Shown here piece by piece: positions 8,590-16,758 of a stretch of 64,000 nt of DNA. This stretch comes from JBBRMW01 sp965246845 (GTDB lineage: Bacteria > Chloroflexota > Anaerolineae > Aggregatilineales > UBA2796): contig CBDFFR010000008.1 of the NCBI GenBank assembly GCA_965246845.1, positions 62,001 through 126,000 on the forward strand, written 5' to 3'. The notes beneath the pieces are model-generated. The model made no database searches and was not told the DNA's origin. It worked only from the letters and a program-made list of their open reading frames with translations. Each line of letters opens with the position of its first letter. Position 1 is the first letter of the stretch. Position numbers and translations under genes: made by a program.

Positions 8590-9696
8590 TTACAGACTCA
8601 GTTTTTTTTTCTGTGAGGCGGCTTCTGCGGAAGGCTGCGGCTTGCTATCCGCGTTATCGGCATCGGTCGCGACCTGTTCCATCCGCTGTTCGAGCGCGGA
8701 GTCGCTCAGTCCCGCGTCATCGAATGGGTTGCGCTTCATGCGGTGCGGGAGCGCAAGCTGCGCAGCCATGAGGATGTCGCGTTCCGTGATCTGGCTGCGC
8801 CCCTCGAAGGCGGCCTGCGCGCGTGCTGCCTTGAGGATCACGAGGTCCGCGCGGTGGCCGTCGATTTTGTAGGAAGCAGTCAAATTCGCAATCGTGAGCA
8901 GGTCGCGCTCCGTGTAGCCGACCGTATCCACGATCTCGCGGGCGCGCACGATCTCCGCGCTGATACGATCTTCTTCCGGTTGCCATTTCGCGCGGAACTG
9001 ATCGGGGTCAGTCTCGAATTCGATGTGGCGTTGCAAAATCGCCATGCGCTCGCGCGCCCCGACCAAACCGTGAACATCGACAGAGAGCGCGAAGCGGTCC
9101 AGCAATTGCGGGCGCAGGTCGCCCTCTTCCGGGTTCATCGTGCCGACGAGGATGAACCGTGCCGCGTGCGAAAAGCTGATGCCTTCACGCTCGACGGTGT
9201 TGACGCCCATCGCGGCAGAGTCCAGCAGCAGGTCCACGATATGGTCATCGAGCAGGTTCACTTCGTCCACGTAGAGGATGCCGCGATTGGCCGCCGCGAG
9301 AATGCCGGGGTCGAAATGGCGCTCGCCCTGCTTGATCGCCTTTTCAATATCGAGCGTGCCGACAACGCGATCTTCGGTCGCGCTGACGGGAAGTTCGACC
9401 AGACGGATGCGCCGCCGCGCCGTCGGTATATCCGTCTCCCCGGCGTGCCGCTCGCGCACGAAATCGGACCAGCTATCGGGTTTGGCCGGGTCGTCGTTAT
9501 AGGGCGAATCGGCCACAACTTCGATTTCCGGCAGGAGCGCGGCCAGCGCTCGCGCCGCTGTCGATTTTGCCGTGCCGCGTTCGCCACGAATCAGGACGCC
9601 GCCGATGCCGGGGTTGACCGCATTCAGGATGAGCGCGCGTTTCATACGCTCCTGGCCGACAATCGCGGTGAAAGGATAGACAGATCGTTTCGCCAT
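8590..9696 (-). CDS. Metal chelatase I-type AAA+ ATPase (short product, possible N-terminal half of a fused I-D protein)
   Basis: A 368-residue AAA+ protein. IRGERGTAKST is the Walker A motif near residue 40, GILYVDEVNLLDDH is Walker B with the sensor region after it, and VGTMNPEEGDLRPQLLDRF is the chelatase-type sensor/Arg-finger segment. The last residues are a Glu/Ser/Lys tail ending SQKKKLSL. ChlI/BchI-type ATPases form hexameric rings that drive Mg or Co insertion. The KKK codons are nine consecutive A residues, and UAA follows ten bases later. A -1 shift on this run leads into the VWA frame without any stop, so translation may split between this short product and an I-D fusion. No H/CobN-type subunit is in the window. 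Confidence 0.9.
   Translation of the reverse strand: MAKRSVYPFTAIVGQERMKRALILNAVNPGIGGVLIRGERGTAKSTAARALAALLPEIEVVADSPYNDDPAKPDSWSDFVRERHAGETDIPTARRRIRLVELPVSATEDRVVGTLDIEKAIKQGERHFDPGILAAANRGILYVDEVNLLDDHIVDLLLDSAAMGVNTVEREGISFSHAARFILVGTMNPEEGDLRPQLLDRFALSVDVHGLVGARERMAILQRHIEFETDPDQFRAKWQPEEDRISAEIVRAREIVDTVGYTERDLLTIANLTASYKIDGHRADLVILKAARAQAAFEGRSQITERDILMAAQLALPHRMKRNPFDDAGLSDSALEQRMEQVATDADNADSKPQPSAEAASQKKKLSL
8602..8610 (-). promoter_or_regulatory. Putative programmed -1 frameshift (or transcriptional slippage) site
   Basis: Nine consecutive A residues on the minus strand end in C just before the I-frame stop (8592-8590). The I frame reads CAG AAA AAA AAA CTG. The frame one base back reads through as K K T E S V T S P E S E A Q E Q P E and then M at 8554, with no stop. 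A run of this type is a classic slippery sequence. I see no strong upstream Shine-Dalgarno-like stimulator; a CCGG...CCGG pairing downstream is possible but weak. Confidence 0.7.
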
Positions 9697-9812
9697 GAAT
9701 CACAAATTCCGCTGCTGGACGTGCTTGAATTGAGCCATTATAGCGCAAACGGTCCCGTTTTTGCAGCGCGGGAATGTTACGCGGTCAGGTAAGGGTGTCA
9801 AAATTGATTTAT

Positions 9813-9835
9813 CGGGCGGACCGATGTGTCCGCCC
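9813..9835 (+). repeat. Dispersed hairpin repeat (family A)
   Basis: GGGCGGAC/GTCCGCCC with loop CGATGT, lying between the divergent chelatase and SLOG genes. Confidence 0.85.
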
Positions 9836-9856
9836 CGACGAAAACCGCGCCATATA

Positions 9857-9876
9857 CGGACGTGCGTGTCCGCCCT
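9857..9876 (+). repeat. Partial family A hairpin
   Basis: Only CGGAC...GTCCG can pair, with loop GTGCGT; the right arm GTCCGCCC is intact while the left arm is eroded. It is the second unit of a pair with the repeat at 9813. Confidence 0.6.
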
Positions 9877-9951
9877 AACATTATCTGGCTGTGTCTCTTG
9901 CGCGCGTGCCGGATACAAACGATACTTGTAGCGCTGGCGAAAGGACACCCG

Positions 9952-10695
9952 ATGAGCGGACGTCGATCATTCAACATCCGGTTTGGACGTAGCAATATAC
10001 GAACCGTCACCGTCGAACCGGACGCCGATGCGGATGAGGTGCGGGCGCGGCTGCGGTTGCCTATTTACGACTGCGCGATCCTGATGCACGTCGGCGCAGG
10101 GTCCTCGACCGCCGAGATCATCAAGAAGCTGGAGCCGACCTTCCGCGAACAGCTTGCACCATTGGCAGAAAAATACAACATCGCAGTCATCGATGGCGCG
10201 ACAAATAGCGGCTTCGTGGGCATGATGGGCGCGGCGCGCGCGGCTATCGGCGGGAAGTTTCCCCTGATCGGGATAATGCCGCTGCATTACGCGAAACTGC
10301 CAAACCTGAGTGGCGAAGCGCTGGATAGCCATGAGCGACACGAGATCGAGCAGAACCATACCGATTTGATCCTCGTCAAGGGCGATCACTACGGCGTCGA
10401 GTCGGACTTGATGGTGCGCTTCGGCAAGCTGATCGGCAAGCGCGTCGTCGCGGTACTGATCAATGGCGGCGAAATCGTGCGCAAGGAAGCGCGACTAAAT
10501 GCCATCGCGAAGAACCCATTGCTCGTTTTGCAAGGCAGCGGACGGGTCGCGGATGAACTGGCCGAAGCCTTCAAGCGCGGCACAGATGACGACGCGCTCA
10601 AGGAAACCATCGAGATCGGGATCATCCGCATCACGACCATCGAAACCTTCATTTCCGATCTGAAAGACTTGCTGGGATTGGAGCGACCCTCGTGA
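9952..10695 (+). CDS. SLOG-superfamily (LSDAT/TRPM-like) ligand-binding protein
   Basis: A 247-residue soluble protein with a Rossmannoid SLOG fold of the TRPM-related LSDAT type. Diagnostic positions are the first strand and glycine loop CAILMHVGAGSS, IAVIDGATNSGFVGMMG, HTDLILVKGDHYGVESDLM, VVAVLINGGEIVRKEA, and the late glycine motif LLVLQGSGRVADELAEA. SLOG domains are predicted or shown to sense nucleotide-derived ligands (for example ADP-ribose derivatives in TRPM channels). The ATG at 9952 has AAGG eight bases upstream; the frame upstream runs through a repeat. The stop overlaps the start of the next gene (GTGA), so the product very likely works with the membrane TPR protein that follows. 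Confidence 0.8.
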   Translation: MSGRRSFNIRFGRSNIRTVTVEPDADADEVRARLRLPIYDCAILMHVGAGSSTAEIIKKLEPTFREQLAPLAEKYNIAVIDGATNSGFVGMMGAARAAIGGKFPLIGIMPLHYAKLPNLSGEALDSHERHEIEQNHTDLILVKGDHYGVESDLMVRFGKLIGKRVVAVLINGGEIVRKEARLNAIAKNPLLVLQGSGRVADELAEAFKRGTDDDALKETIEIGIIRITTIETFISDLKDLLGLERPS

Positions 10696-11969
10696 AGCGC
10701 TGGCTGCCCCTGAGTGTATTCATAGTAGCCCTGCTGCTGACGCTTGCGCCGCGTGCGTTGGCGCAATCGGCCACCCCGCCGCCCGTTACGCCGCCGACTC
10801 CGGCCTCGTCGTCACCCTCAGCGGATGAACTCAACGAGCGCCTCAGCCGCCTGATGGACATGGCGAGCAAGACGACTGATCAAGCCTCGATGGTGCTGGG
10901 CTTCATTCAGGCGCTATCGATCTTCGGCGGTCTGCTTGCGGCGATTGTGGGGACGGTCCTCGGCGCGGGCGCGTTCAACCGCCTGCGGCAATACGACACG
11001 GAATTAAAAAACGTGCAGGAGCAGCTTGCCAACGAACAAACGGAAGCCGCAAATCTGCGCAAAAATCTGGAAGCCGACACGCGCGAGCAGGTCCGCAAGC
11101 TGCTCGACCAGACCAATCAGGGTATCGCCGATACGCAGCGCAAGGCGGCAGATACCACGCGCGCCCTGACGCTCTTGCAGCTTGGCGAGGGGCAATTCGA
11201 GACGGGTAACATCTCGGCAGCGGTACGCGCCTACGATGAAGCCGTTCGTCTGGACCCGGAGAATCCGGCGGCCAATTATCAGCTTGGGGAGCTGTACCTG
11301 ATCCTCAAGGATCGCCCCAAAGCGGTGATGCACCTCGAAAACGTCCTCAAGACCGACCCCGACTTCCCGCCTGCGGTGGCCGCGCTCGGCTATGCGCTGC
11401 GGCTGGAAGGTGACAGCGAGCCGGATCGCGGGCGCAAGAACGATATATATGCGGATGCTGAAAAGCTGTTGATCCGCGCGTTGACTCTCGATCCGAACGT
11501 GCGTGATGCAAACCGTCAATCGGTCAATGGCACGCTGGCCGGGCTGTACCGCCGCGAGGGGCGCACTTCCGACGCGATTCACTATTATCAGCTTGCCGAG
11601 ACGATCACGCCAGAAGATTCGTACCCGATAGGCAACCTCGCGCTGCTGTTCCTGATGCAGGGCAATGTCGATGAGAGTCGCCGCTATTATCAGCGCGGGC
11701 TGACGCTCGCACAGCAGGCCGCTGCGCAGCGCCCCGGCGATTTCTGGAAGCGCTTCGACATCGCGACGGCGCAAATCGCCCTCGATTCGCCGGAGTGGGA
11801 GCGCGACCTGCGAACCGCGCTGCGCATCGCGCCTACACAACTCGACAAATTGCTCGGCGGGTTGAAACAATTGCGCGACACGCCGAATCCACCAAAGAGC
11901 GCCGACGCCGCGATCCAGATGGTCGAAGCGGAGATTGCGCGCTTGCAGGCGACTCCAGCGGGTCCGTAA
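10692..11969 (+). CDS. Membrane-anchored coiled-coil / TPR protein, coupled to the SLOG gene
   Basis: A 425-residue protein with GTG start in a GTGA overlap. Residues 1-25 look like a Sec signal (VFIVALLLTLAPRALAQ), followed by a Pro/Ser/Thr-rich stretch, a hydrophobic helix at about 66-92 (FIQALSIFGGLLAAIVGTVL), a charged coiled coil at about 98-150, and four or more TPR-like repeats from about 158 to the end (GNISAAVRAYDEAVRLDPEN, NYQLGELYLILKDRPKAVMH, VDESRRYYQRGLTLAQQAA). The topology is uncertain: if the signal is cleaved and the second helix spans once, the repeats face the cytoplasm where the SLOG partner is. No enzymatic motif seen. Confidence 0.75.
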   Translation: MKRWLPLSVFIVALLLTLAPRALAQSATPPPVTPPTPASSSPSADELNERLSRLMDMASKTTDQASMVLGFIQALSIFGGLLAAIVGTVLGAGAFNRLRQYDTELKNVQEQLANEQTEAANLRKNLEADTREQVRKLLDQTNQGIADTQRKAADTTRALTLLQLGEGQFETGNISAAVRAYDEAVRLDPENPAANYQLGELYLILKDRPKAVMHLENVLKTDPDFPPAVAALGYALRLEGDSEPDRGRKNDIYADAEKLLIRALTLDPNVRDANRQSVNGTLAGLYRREGRTSDAIHYYQLAETITPEDSYPIGNLALLFLMQGNVDESRRYYQRGLTLAQQAAAQRPGDFWKRFDIATAQIALDSPEWERDLRTALRIAPTQLDKLLGGLKQLRDTPNPPKSADAAIQMVEAEIARLQATPAGP

Positions 11970-11987
11970 GGTAAGGAAATTGCCTGT

Positions 11988-12013
11988 GTAGGGGCGGACC
12001 GATGTGTCCGCCC
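11988..12013 (+). repeat. Dispersed hairpin repeat (family A)
   Basis: GTAGG then GGGCGGAC/GTCCGCCC with loop CGATGT, 18 bases after the TPR gene stop. Confidence 0.9.
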
Positions 12014-12026
12014 GCGAATTGAAGAT

Positions 12027-12046
12027 GGGTCGGGCTTGACCCGCCC
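12027..12046 (+). repeat. Dispersed hairpin repeat (family A'', GGGTCGGGC type)
   Basis: GGGTCGGGCTTGACCCGCCC; the GGGTC/GACCC and GGGC/GCCC segments can pair in overlapping alternatives. It is paired with the family A unit 13 bases upstream, as at 21929-22003 and 35918-35988. Confidence 0.7.
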
Positions 12047-12104
12047 AAATTGTGCAATATACCAAAACGCGCACCTTGCCACCCAATCTTTAGGTGCTAC
12101 ACTT

Positions 12105-12113
12105 TCGGCATTC
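12105..12113 (+). promoter_or_regulatory. Extended -10 promoter for the glutamine synthetase gene
   Basis: TGCTACACT fits an extended -10 element (TGn plus TACACT) 33 bases before the ATG of the glutamine synthetase. No clear -35 box. Confidence 0.4.
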
Positions 12114-12146
12114 TATCCGAATTGTACAAAAAGGCACACGGCTAAG

Positions 12147-13559
12147 ATGGCGCTGCGCGACTTTCTGGAAATACCCTACGAAGAACTCGAAGAACTCAAC
12201 CTCGCGGCCAAAAAAGAGCGGCTCGAGCGGGTTGCGATGGACAAGCTGCAAGAGAAGCGGCTCAAGTATCTGACTGATACAAAGGGGATCAAGGCGGTTA
12301 CGCTGCTCTTCACGGACCTTGAAGGCCGCCTGCACATGCTCGATTACGACAAGAAATTTCTGCTCAAGTCGTCCGATAACCTGACTTTCGATGGTTCCTC
12401 GATTCGCGGCTTCACCGCACAACGCGAGTCGGATTTGCGGCTGGCGGTCGATTGGTCGGCGTTCTACTGGCTCCCTTCGGATTTCTTCGGCGCGGGCAAG
12501 GTGATTGCATTCTCCGAAGTGCTGGAAAAAGATGGGACGCCCTACGCCGCCGATATGCGTTCACGCCTCAAGAATTATCTGCAAAGCCTCTACGAGCGCG
12601 ATGGTACAGTGTGTAATGCCGCCAATGAGATTGAAGGCTTCCTTTTCAACGGGCGCAATGCCGAACAAACTTACGCGCTGACCGGAAAATTCGATTTTAT
12701 GGCGCTGGGTGGCTATTACCACTCACTCCCCGGTGACCCGCTGCGGCAGTTCATCGACACCGCTGCCGAAGTGCAGCGCGCGATGGGCTTTGCCAACGAG
12801 AAGGACCACCCGGAAGTCGCGCCTTCTCAATTCGAGATGAACTACGGCTACAGCGAAGCCGGGATCGCCGCCGACCAGATTCAGCTTTATAAGCTGCTTT
12901 GCCGGCAGGTGGCGCACAGCCTCGACCTCACGGCCAGTTTCCTGCCCAAGCCCGTCGTCGGCATCAACGGGAGCGGGATGCACACGAATATGTCCGTCTC
13001 GCGCGATGGCAAAAACCTGATCTGGGATGCGACGGGACCGAACAATCTCTCGCCGCTGGCGCACAGCTTCATCAACCGCATTTTGAACGTTGGCAACGAC
13101 ATCTGCCTGATCCTGAACAGCAGCGTCAATAGCTATCGCCGTCTCGACCCGCACTTTGAAGCGCCGAACCAGATCAAATCCAGTCCGACAGATCGCGGCT
13201 CGATGATCCGCATCCCGATTGGAAACGAGAAGAGCGCTCGTGTTGAAGTGCGTTCCATCGCGCCGGATGCCAACCCATACATGGCGATGTACACCTTCTT
13301 CAAGACCGGGCTGGAAGGCGCGGAAGGGACCGTCGCGCATGATGCAATCCTGCCGGATAACATCTACGACGCTATTCACAACTTCATGAACAGCACCTAC
13401 GCGCGTGAAATGCTCGGTGAGGAAGTTCACGAGAAATACTACGCGCTCAAGCTGATGGCCGCCGACCGCAGCCCGCGCCGCCTCGGTGCGCTCGTCAAAA
13501 CGAGCGAGGTGCAGTTCCACCACGAAGTACAGAACCAGTTCCTCTGGAATCAGTTCTAG
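12147..13559 (+). CDS. glnA: Glutamine synthetase, type I family
   Basis: A 470-residue enzyme that condenses glutamate and ammonia using ATP. Core motifs are present: DLEGRLHMLDY, NLTFDGSSIRGF (beta-grasp), NEIEGFLF and PSQFEMNYG (metal-binding glutamates), PVVGINGSGMHTNMSVS (glutamate/ATP site), SSVNSYRRL and SSPTDRGSMIRIP. The segment DNIYDAIHNF sits where the adenylylated-tyrosine loop of many GS-I enzymes lies, but the neighbourhood is not the usual NLYDLPP, so adenylylation control is doubtful. The ATG at 12147 is chosen because upstream codons of the frame lie in the promoter; AAGG is about 12 bases upstream. Confidence 0.93.
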   Translation: MALRDFLEIPYEELEELNLAAKKERLERVAMDKLQEKRLKYLTDTKGIKAVTLLFTDLEGRLHMLDYDKKFLLKSSDNLTFDGSSIRGFTAQRESDLRLAVDWSAFYWLPSDFFGAGKVIAFSEVLEKDGTPYAADMRSRLKNYLQSLYERDGTVCNAANEIEGFLFNGRNAEQTYALTGKFDFMALGGYYHSLPGDPLRQFIDTAAEVQRAMGFANEKDHPEVAPSQFEMNYGYSEAGIAADQIQLYKLLCRQVAHSLDLTASFLPKPVVGINGSGMHTNMSVSRDGKNLIWDATGPNNLSPLAHSFINRILNVGNDICLILNSSVNSYRRLDPHFEAPNQIKSSPTDRGSMIRIPIGNEKSARVEVRSIAPDANPYMAMYTFFKTGLEGAEGTVAHDAILPDNIYDAIHNFMNSTYAREMLGEEVHEKYYALKLMAADRSPRRLGALVKTSEVQFHHEVQNQFLWNQF

Positions 13560-13569
13560 GTCCCTCTTC

Positions 13570-13595
13570 GTAGGGGCGGATCTGTGTATCCGCCC
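13570..13595 (+). repeat. Dispersed hairpin repeat (family A) with compensatory change
   Basis: GTAGG then GGGCGGAT/ATCCGCCC with loop CTGTGT. Relative to the other copies C to T on the left arm is matched by G to A on the right arm, preserving the stem. Confidence 0.88.
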
Positions 13596-13628
13596 TCATT
13601 TTTCGCTTCGGCCCGTTTGGATTCGCGG

Positions 13629-14087
13629 TTAGCGGTCCAGATCCTTGAGGGCGCGTTGAATATCGCGACGCGCATCCTTTTCGGCCATCGCCTGCCGCTT
13701 GTCGCCCTTGTTGCGACCCCGCGCCAGCGCGACTTCGACCTTCGCGCGGCCATCCTTGAAGTACATTTTGGTCGGTACGAGGGTGAAGCCCTTCTCGCGT
13801 TTGCGGGCGATCAGGCGCGCGATTTCCTGCTTGTGCAGGAGCAGCTTGCGCGGGCGCAGCGGCTCGTGGCCCCAGATATTCGCCTGCGCATATTCTGAGA
13901 TATGGACTTGCAGCATCCACAATTCGCCATCGCGGTCCTCGACAAACCCATCTTGCATATTGCACTGCCCGGAACGCAGGCTCTTGACTTCCGACCCCAT
14001 CAGGACCAGCCCCGCCTCGAACGTGTCCCCGATCTCATAATCGTGATAGGCTTTGCGGTTGGTCGCGATGGGTTTGTATTCGGCCAT
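13629..14087 (-). CDS. smpB: SsrA-binding protein SmpB
   Basis: A 152-residue OB-fold protein that brings tmRNA to stalled ribosomes for trans-translation. The sequence shows the standard start IATNRKAYHDYEIGDTFEAGLVL, GSEVKSLRSGQCNMQDGFVE, HISEYAQANIWGHEP, RKLLLHKQEI, LVPTKMYFKDGRAKVEVALA and the C-terminal basic tail GRNKGDKRQAMAEKDARRDI that becomes helical in the mRNA channel. Full length for the family. Divergent from the RNA-binding protein gene; the ssrA gene was not found here. Confidence 0.97.
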   Translation of the reverse strand: MAEYKPIATNRKAYHDYEIGDTFEAGLVLMGSEVKSLRSGQCNMQDGFVEDRDGELWMLQVHISEYAQANIWGHEPLRPRKLLLHKQEIARLIARKREKGFTLVPTKMYFKDGRAKVEVALARGRNKGDKRQAMAEKDARRDIQRALKDLDR

Positions 14088-14273
14088 GAGTGACCCCTTT
14101 CGTATCTGCCGATTTTACCATAGGCGGCGCTCGCCGTCGTGCGCGATTACATCCGATTTGACTGCACAAATGGATTGAAATTTCGTGCTGTACCTTTTGA
14201 AAATAGTGTGCTAAACTTTTGCGCACGGGCGGAGAGAATCGCCCGCGAACCAGATGAGGGATCGAAGATCGGT

Positions 14274-14615
14274 ATGAATAAGAAGCTCTATGTCGGGAAC
14301 CTGCCCTACAGCATCACGGAAGCGCAACTGCGCGAATTGTTTGAGAAGTCGGGTGCGGTAACTGACGTCGCGGTCATCATGGATCGCGAGACAGGACGTT
14401 CCAAAGGTTTCGGCTTCGTCACGATGGCTAACGGTGAAGACGCGAACAAGGCGATCAGCACCTACAACGGCTATATGATGGGCAACCGCAACCTGACCGT
14501 TAACGAAGCGCGTCCCCGCGAAGACAATCGCAGTGGTGGCGGCGGCGGTGGAATGGGTGGCTACGGTGGCGGTGGTGGTTCGCGGGGTGGCGGTCGCCGG
14601 GATGATCGGTTCTAA
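14274..14615 (+). CDS. Glycine-rich RRM RNA-binding protein
   Basis: A 113-residue protein with a single RNA recognition motif. RNP2 is KLYVGNLPY at residues 4-12 and RNP1 is KGFGFVTM at about 44-51. The C-terminal 35 residues are a Gly/Arg/Ser tail. Proteins of this design (as in cyanobacteria and Chloroflexota) are often cold-induced RNA chaperones. The gene is monocistronic: a TAAACT-type -10 about 60 bases upstream and a strong terminator 40 bases downstream. The ATG at 14274 gives the canonical RRM start; the longer frame would extend through the promoter region. Confidence 0.93.
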   Translation: MNKKLYVGNLPYSITEAQLRELFEKSGAVTDVAVIMDRETGRSKGFGFVTMANGEDANKAISTYNGYMMGNRNLTVNEARPREDNRSGGGGGGMGGYGGGGGSRGGGRRDDRF

Positions 14616-14654
14616 TCGAACCGGTAATTCTCCGCTGATTTAGCCGACAATATA

Positions 14655-14684
14655 AAGGCGTTGCAGGAATGCAGCGCCTTTTTT
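14655..14684 (+). terminator. Rho-independent terminator after the RRM gene
   Basis: AAGGCGTTGC pairs with GCAGCGCCTT (10 bp, one G-T pair) around the loop AGGAAT and runs into TTTT. It lies immediately before the ABC permease start. Confidence 0.9.
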
Positions 14685-14702
14685 GTTTCAAGGGAAAGGC
14701 GC

Positions 14703-15713
14703 ATGGGCGCATACATCATTCGCCGTTTGTTGAGCATGGCCGCCGTGTTGATTGGCGTCTCGCTGGTGACGTTCCTGCTGATGCACGCCGTCCCCGGCGG
14801 TCCGTTCGACAGCGAAAAGAAACTCCCACCGGAAATCCTCGCCAACATCAACGCGAAATATCACCTCAATGAGCCGCTCCCGGCGCAGTACGCGCGCTAC
14901 CTGAGCAACGTTCTCGTGCCGCGCCTCGTCGCGGGTCCGCTGAACGACGATCAGGCCAGCGGCGCGTTGATCAATATTCCGTTGGGCGGCTCCGTCCTGC
15001 AATGGATGAACTTCGGACCGAGCTATAAATCGCCGTCGCGCACCGTCAACGATATTTTTCGCGACAATCTGCCTGTGTCGTTCACGCTGGGCGCGCTCGC
15101 GCTGCTGGTCGCGGTCGTGATCGGGCTGCCGATGGGACTCATCGCGGCGACGAACCACAACCGCCTGCCGGATACGCTCGCGATCAGCGTCGCGGTAATG
15201 GGCGTTTCGCTTCCATCGATTGTGCTGGGACCGCTGCTCGTCGTCATCTTCGGGCTGACGTTCCGCGCGTTGCCCGTCTCCGGCTGGGGGACGCCCGCGC
15301 AGGCGGCGCTGCCCGTGTTCACGCTCGGCTTCGGCAGCTCGGCGCTTATCGCGCGGTTGACGCGCGCGACCATGCTTGAAGTGCTGGGCGAGGATTTTAT
15401 CCGTACCGCGCGCTCGAAAGGGCTGCGCAGCCGCGCGGTTATCCTCGTCCATGCGTTGCGTAACGCGCTGATCCCCGTGATGACGGTCGTGGGTCCGCTC
15501 TTCGCGGCGCTGGTGACGGGTTCCTTCGTGGTGGAAAGCCAGTTCGGGATACCCGGCATGGGGCGCTATTTCGTGGATAGCATCTCCAACCGCGATTACC
15601 CGGTGATCATGGGGACCGTGCTGCTCTTCGCGGCGCTGCTCATCTTCGCCAATTTTGCTATCGACCTGCTCTATACGTGGCTGGACCCGCAAATCCGCTT
15701 CACAGGAAAGTAG
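14703..15713 (+). CDS. ABC transporter permease, DppB/OppB type
   Basis: A 336-residue inner-membrane permease. The N-terminus IIRRLLSMAAVLIGVSLVTFLLMHAVPGGPF is typical of peptide/nickel importers, and the cytoplasmic EAA loop is DFIRTARSKGLRSRAVILVHALRNALIPV. Six hydrophobic segments are evident. It pairs with the next gene three bases downstream to form the membrane channel. The usual substrate-binding protein and two ATPases (DppD/F) are not adjacent, so the substrate is unknown. AAAGG is a few bases before ATG 14703. Confidence 0.92.
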   Translation: MGAYIIRRLLSMAAVLIGVSLVTFLLMHAVPGGPFDSEKKLPPEILANINAKYHLNEPLPAQYARYLSNVLVPRLVAGPLNDDQASGALINIPLGGSVLQWMNFGPSYKSPSRTVNDIFRDNLPVSFTLGALALLVAVVIGLPMGLIAATNHNRLPDTLAISVAVMGVSLPSIVLGPLLVVIFGLTFRALPVSGWGTPAQAALPVFTLGFGSSALIARLTRATMLEVLGEDFIRTARSKGLRSRAVILVHALRNALIPVMTVVGPLFAALVTGSFVVESQFGIPGMGRYFVDSISNRDYPVIMGTVLLFAALLIFANFAIDLLYTWLDPQIRFTGK

Positions 15714-15716
15714 CTT

Positions 15717-16739
15717 ATGACCGCTGTTGCCACTTTGCACACCTCCCCGAAAGCTGAACAGGAAACGCCGCGCGGTCCCTGGCGTATGGCGCTGCGGCGG
15801 CTGCGTGCCAATCGCGCAGCGCTGCTCGGCCTCGTGATCCTTGTCCTGATCGTCGCGAGCGCATTGGCTGCCGATTCGCTCGCGATCCGGCCTTATGATA
15901 AGCAAAGCCTCAAGGACAACAACGCGATTCCTGGCTGGCTGCCCGCGCTGTTTCCTTCTGTCGTGCCGAAAAGCGAGGGCGGCTATGCGCGTGTGAACGA
16001 TGCGTTTCCGTTCGGCGCAGATTATGTCGGGCGCGATCTATTCAGTCGCCTCGTCTACGGCGCGCGGATTTCGCTGGCGGTCGCGTTCGTCGGTCCCGCG
16101 ATCAGTCTGCTCATCGGTGTGACGCTTGGCAGCATCGCGGGCTTCTATGGTGGCTGGCTCGACAACCTGATCATGCGCGTGGTGGACCTGATGTATGCGT
16201 TCCCCTCGCTGCTGTTCATCATTTTGCTGATGGCGTTTTTCCGCTCGTCGTTCGCGGCGGGCAACGCGAGCGGGCTGGTCGGTGCGCTCGGCAAGCTGGA
16301 TGCGGCATTCGGCGGGATGCTCTTCATCTTCATCGGGATCGGTGTGACGAGCTGGGAGAGCATGGCGCGTCTGACGCGGGCGCAGGTGCTTTCCGCGCGC
16401 GAACGCGAATATGTCCTCGCCGCGCGGTCAATGGGCGTGCGCGGCGGACGGATCATGTTCAGCCATATTTTGCCGAATATTCTGGGTCCGCTGCTCGTCG
16501 TGGAAACGCTCGCGATCCCGTCCTATATATTGACGGAAGCGTTCCTGAGCTATATCGGCCTGGGCGTGAACAAGCCGATGCCAAGCTGGGGTGCGATGAT
16601 TGCGGATGGGGTGGGGAGCATCAGCACGTATCCCAATCAGGTCTTCTTCCCGGCGTTGATCCTCGCGATCACGATGTTCGCGTTCAATTTTCTGGGGGAT
16701 GGGTTGCGGGATGCGCTGGACCCGAAGAGCGTGCGCTGA
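15717..16739 (+). CDS. ABC transporter permease, DppC/OppC type
   Basis: A 340-residue permease. The N-terminal OppC-type region RMALRRLRANRAALLGLVIL precedes the membrane domain; FGADYVGRDLFSRLVYGARISL is the family signature and REYVLAARSMGVRGGRIMFSHILPNILGPL is the ATPase-docking EAA loop. Ends SWGAMIADG...PNQVFFPALIL...FLGDGLRDALDPK as in the family. Probably transcribed with the upstream permease; the operon then breaks into unrelated, partly decayed genes where ATPase genes would be expected. Confidence 0.92.
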   Translation: MTAVATLHTSPKAEQETPRGPWRMALRRLRANRAALLGLVILVLIVASALAADSLAIRPYDKQSLKDNNAIPGWLPALFPSVVPKSEGGYARVNDAFPFGADYVGRDLFSRLVYGARISLAVAFVGPAISLLIGVTLGSIAGFYGGWLDNLIMRVVDLMYAFPSLLFIILLMAFFRSSFAAGNASGLVGALGKLDAAFGGMLFIFIGIGVTSWESMARLTRAQVLSAREREYVLAARSMGVRGGRIMFSHILPNILGPLLVVETLAIPSYILTEAFLSYIGLGVNKPMPSWGAMIADGVGSISTYPNQVFFPALILAITMFAFNFLGDGLRDALDPKSVR

Positions 16740-16758
16740 TGAATATGGAGGGTAGAGA

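Noticed and set aside
8590..8610. The A9 run considered as a plain pseudogene break in the chelatase
   Set aside because: Both halves are intact, motif-complete and free of other lesions, and the shifted frame is open across the junction with a suitable linker.
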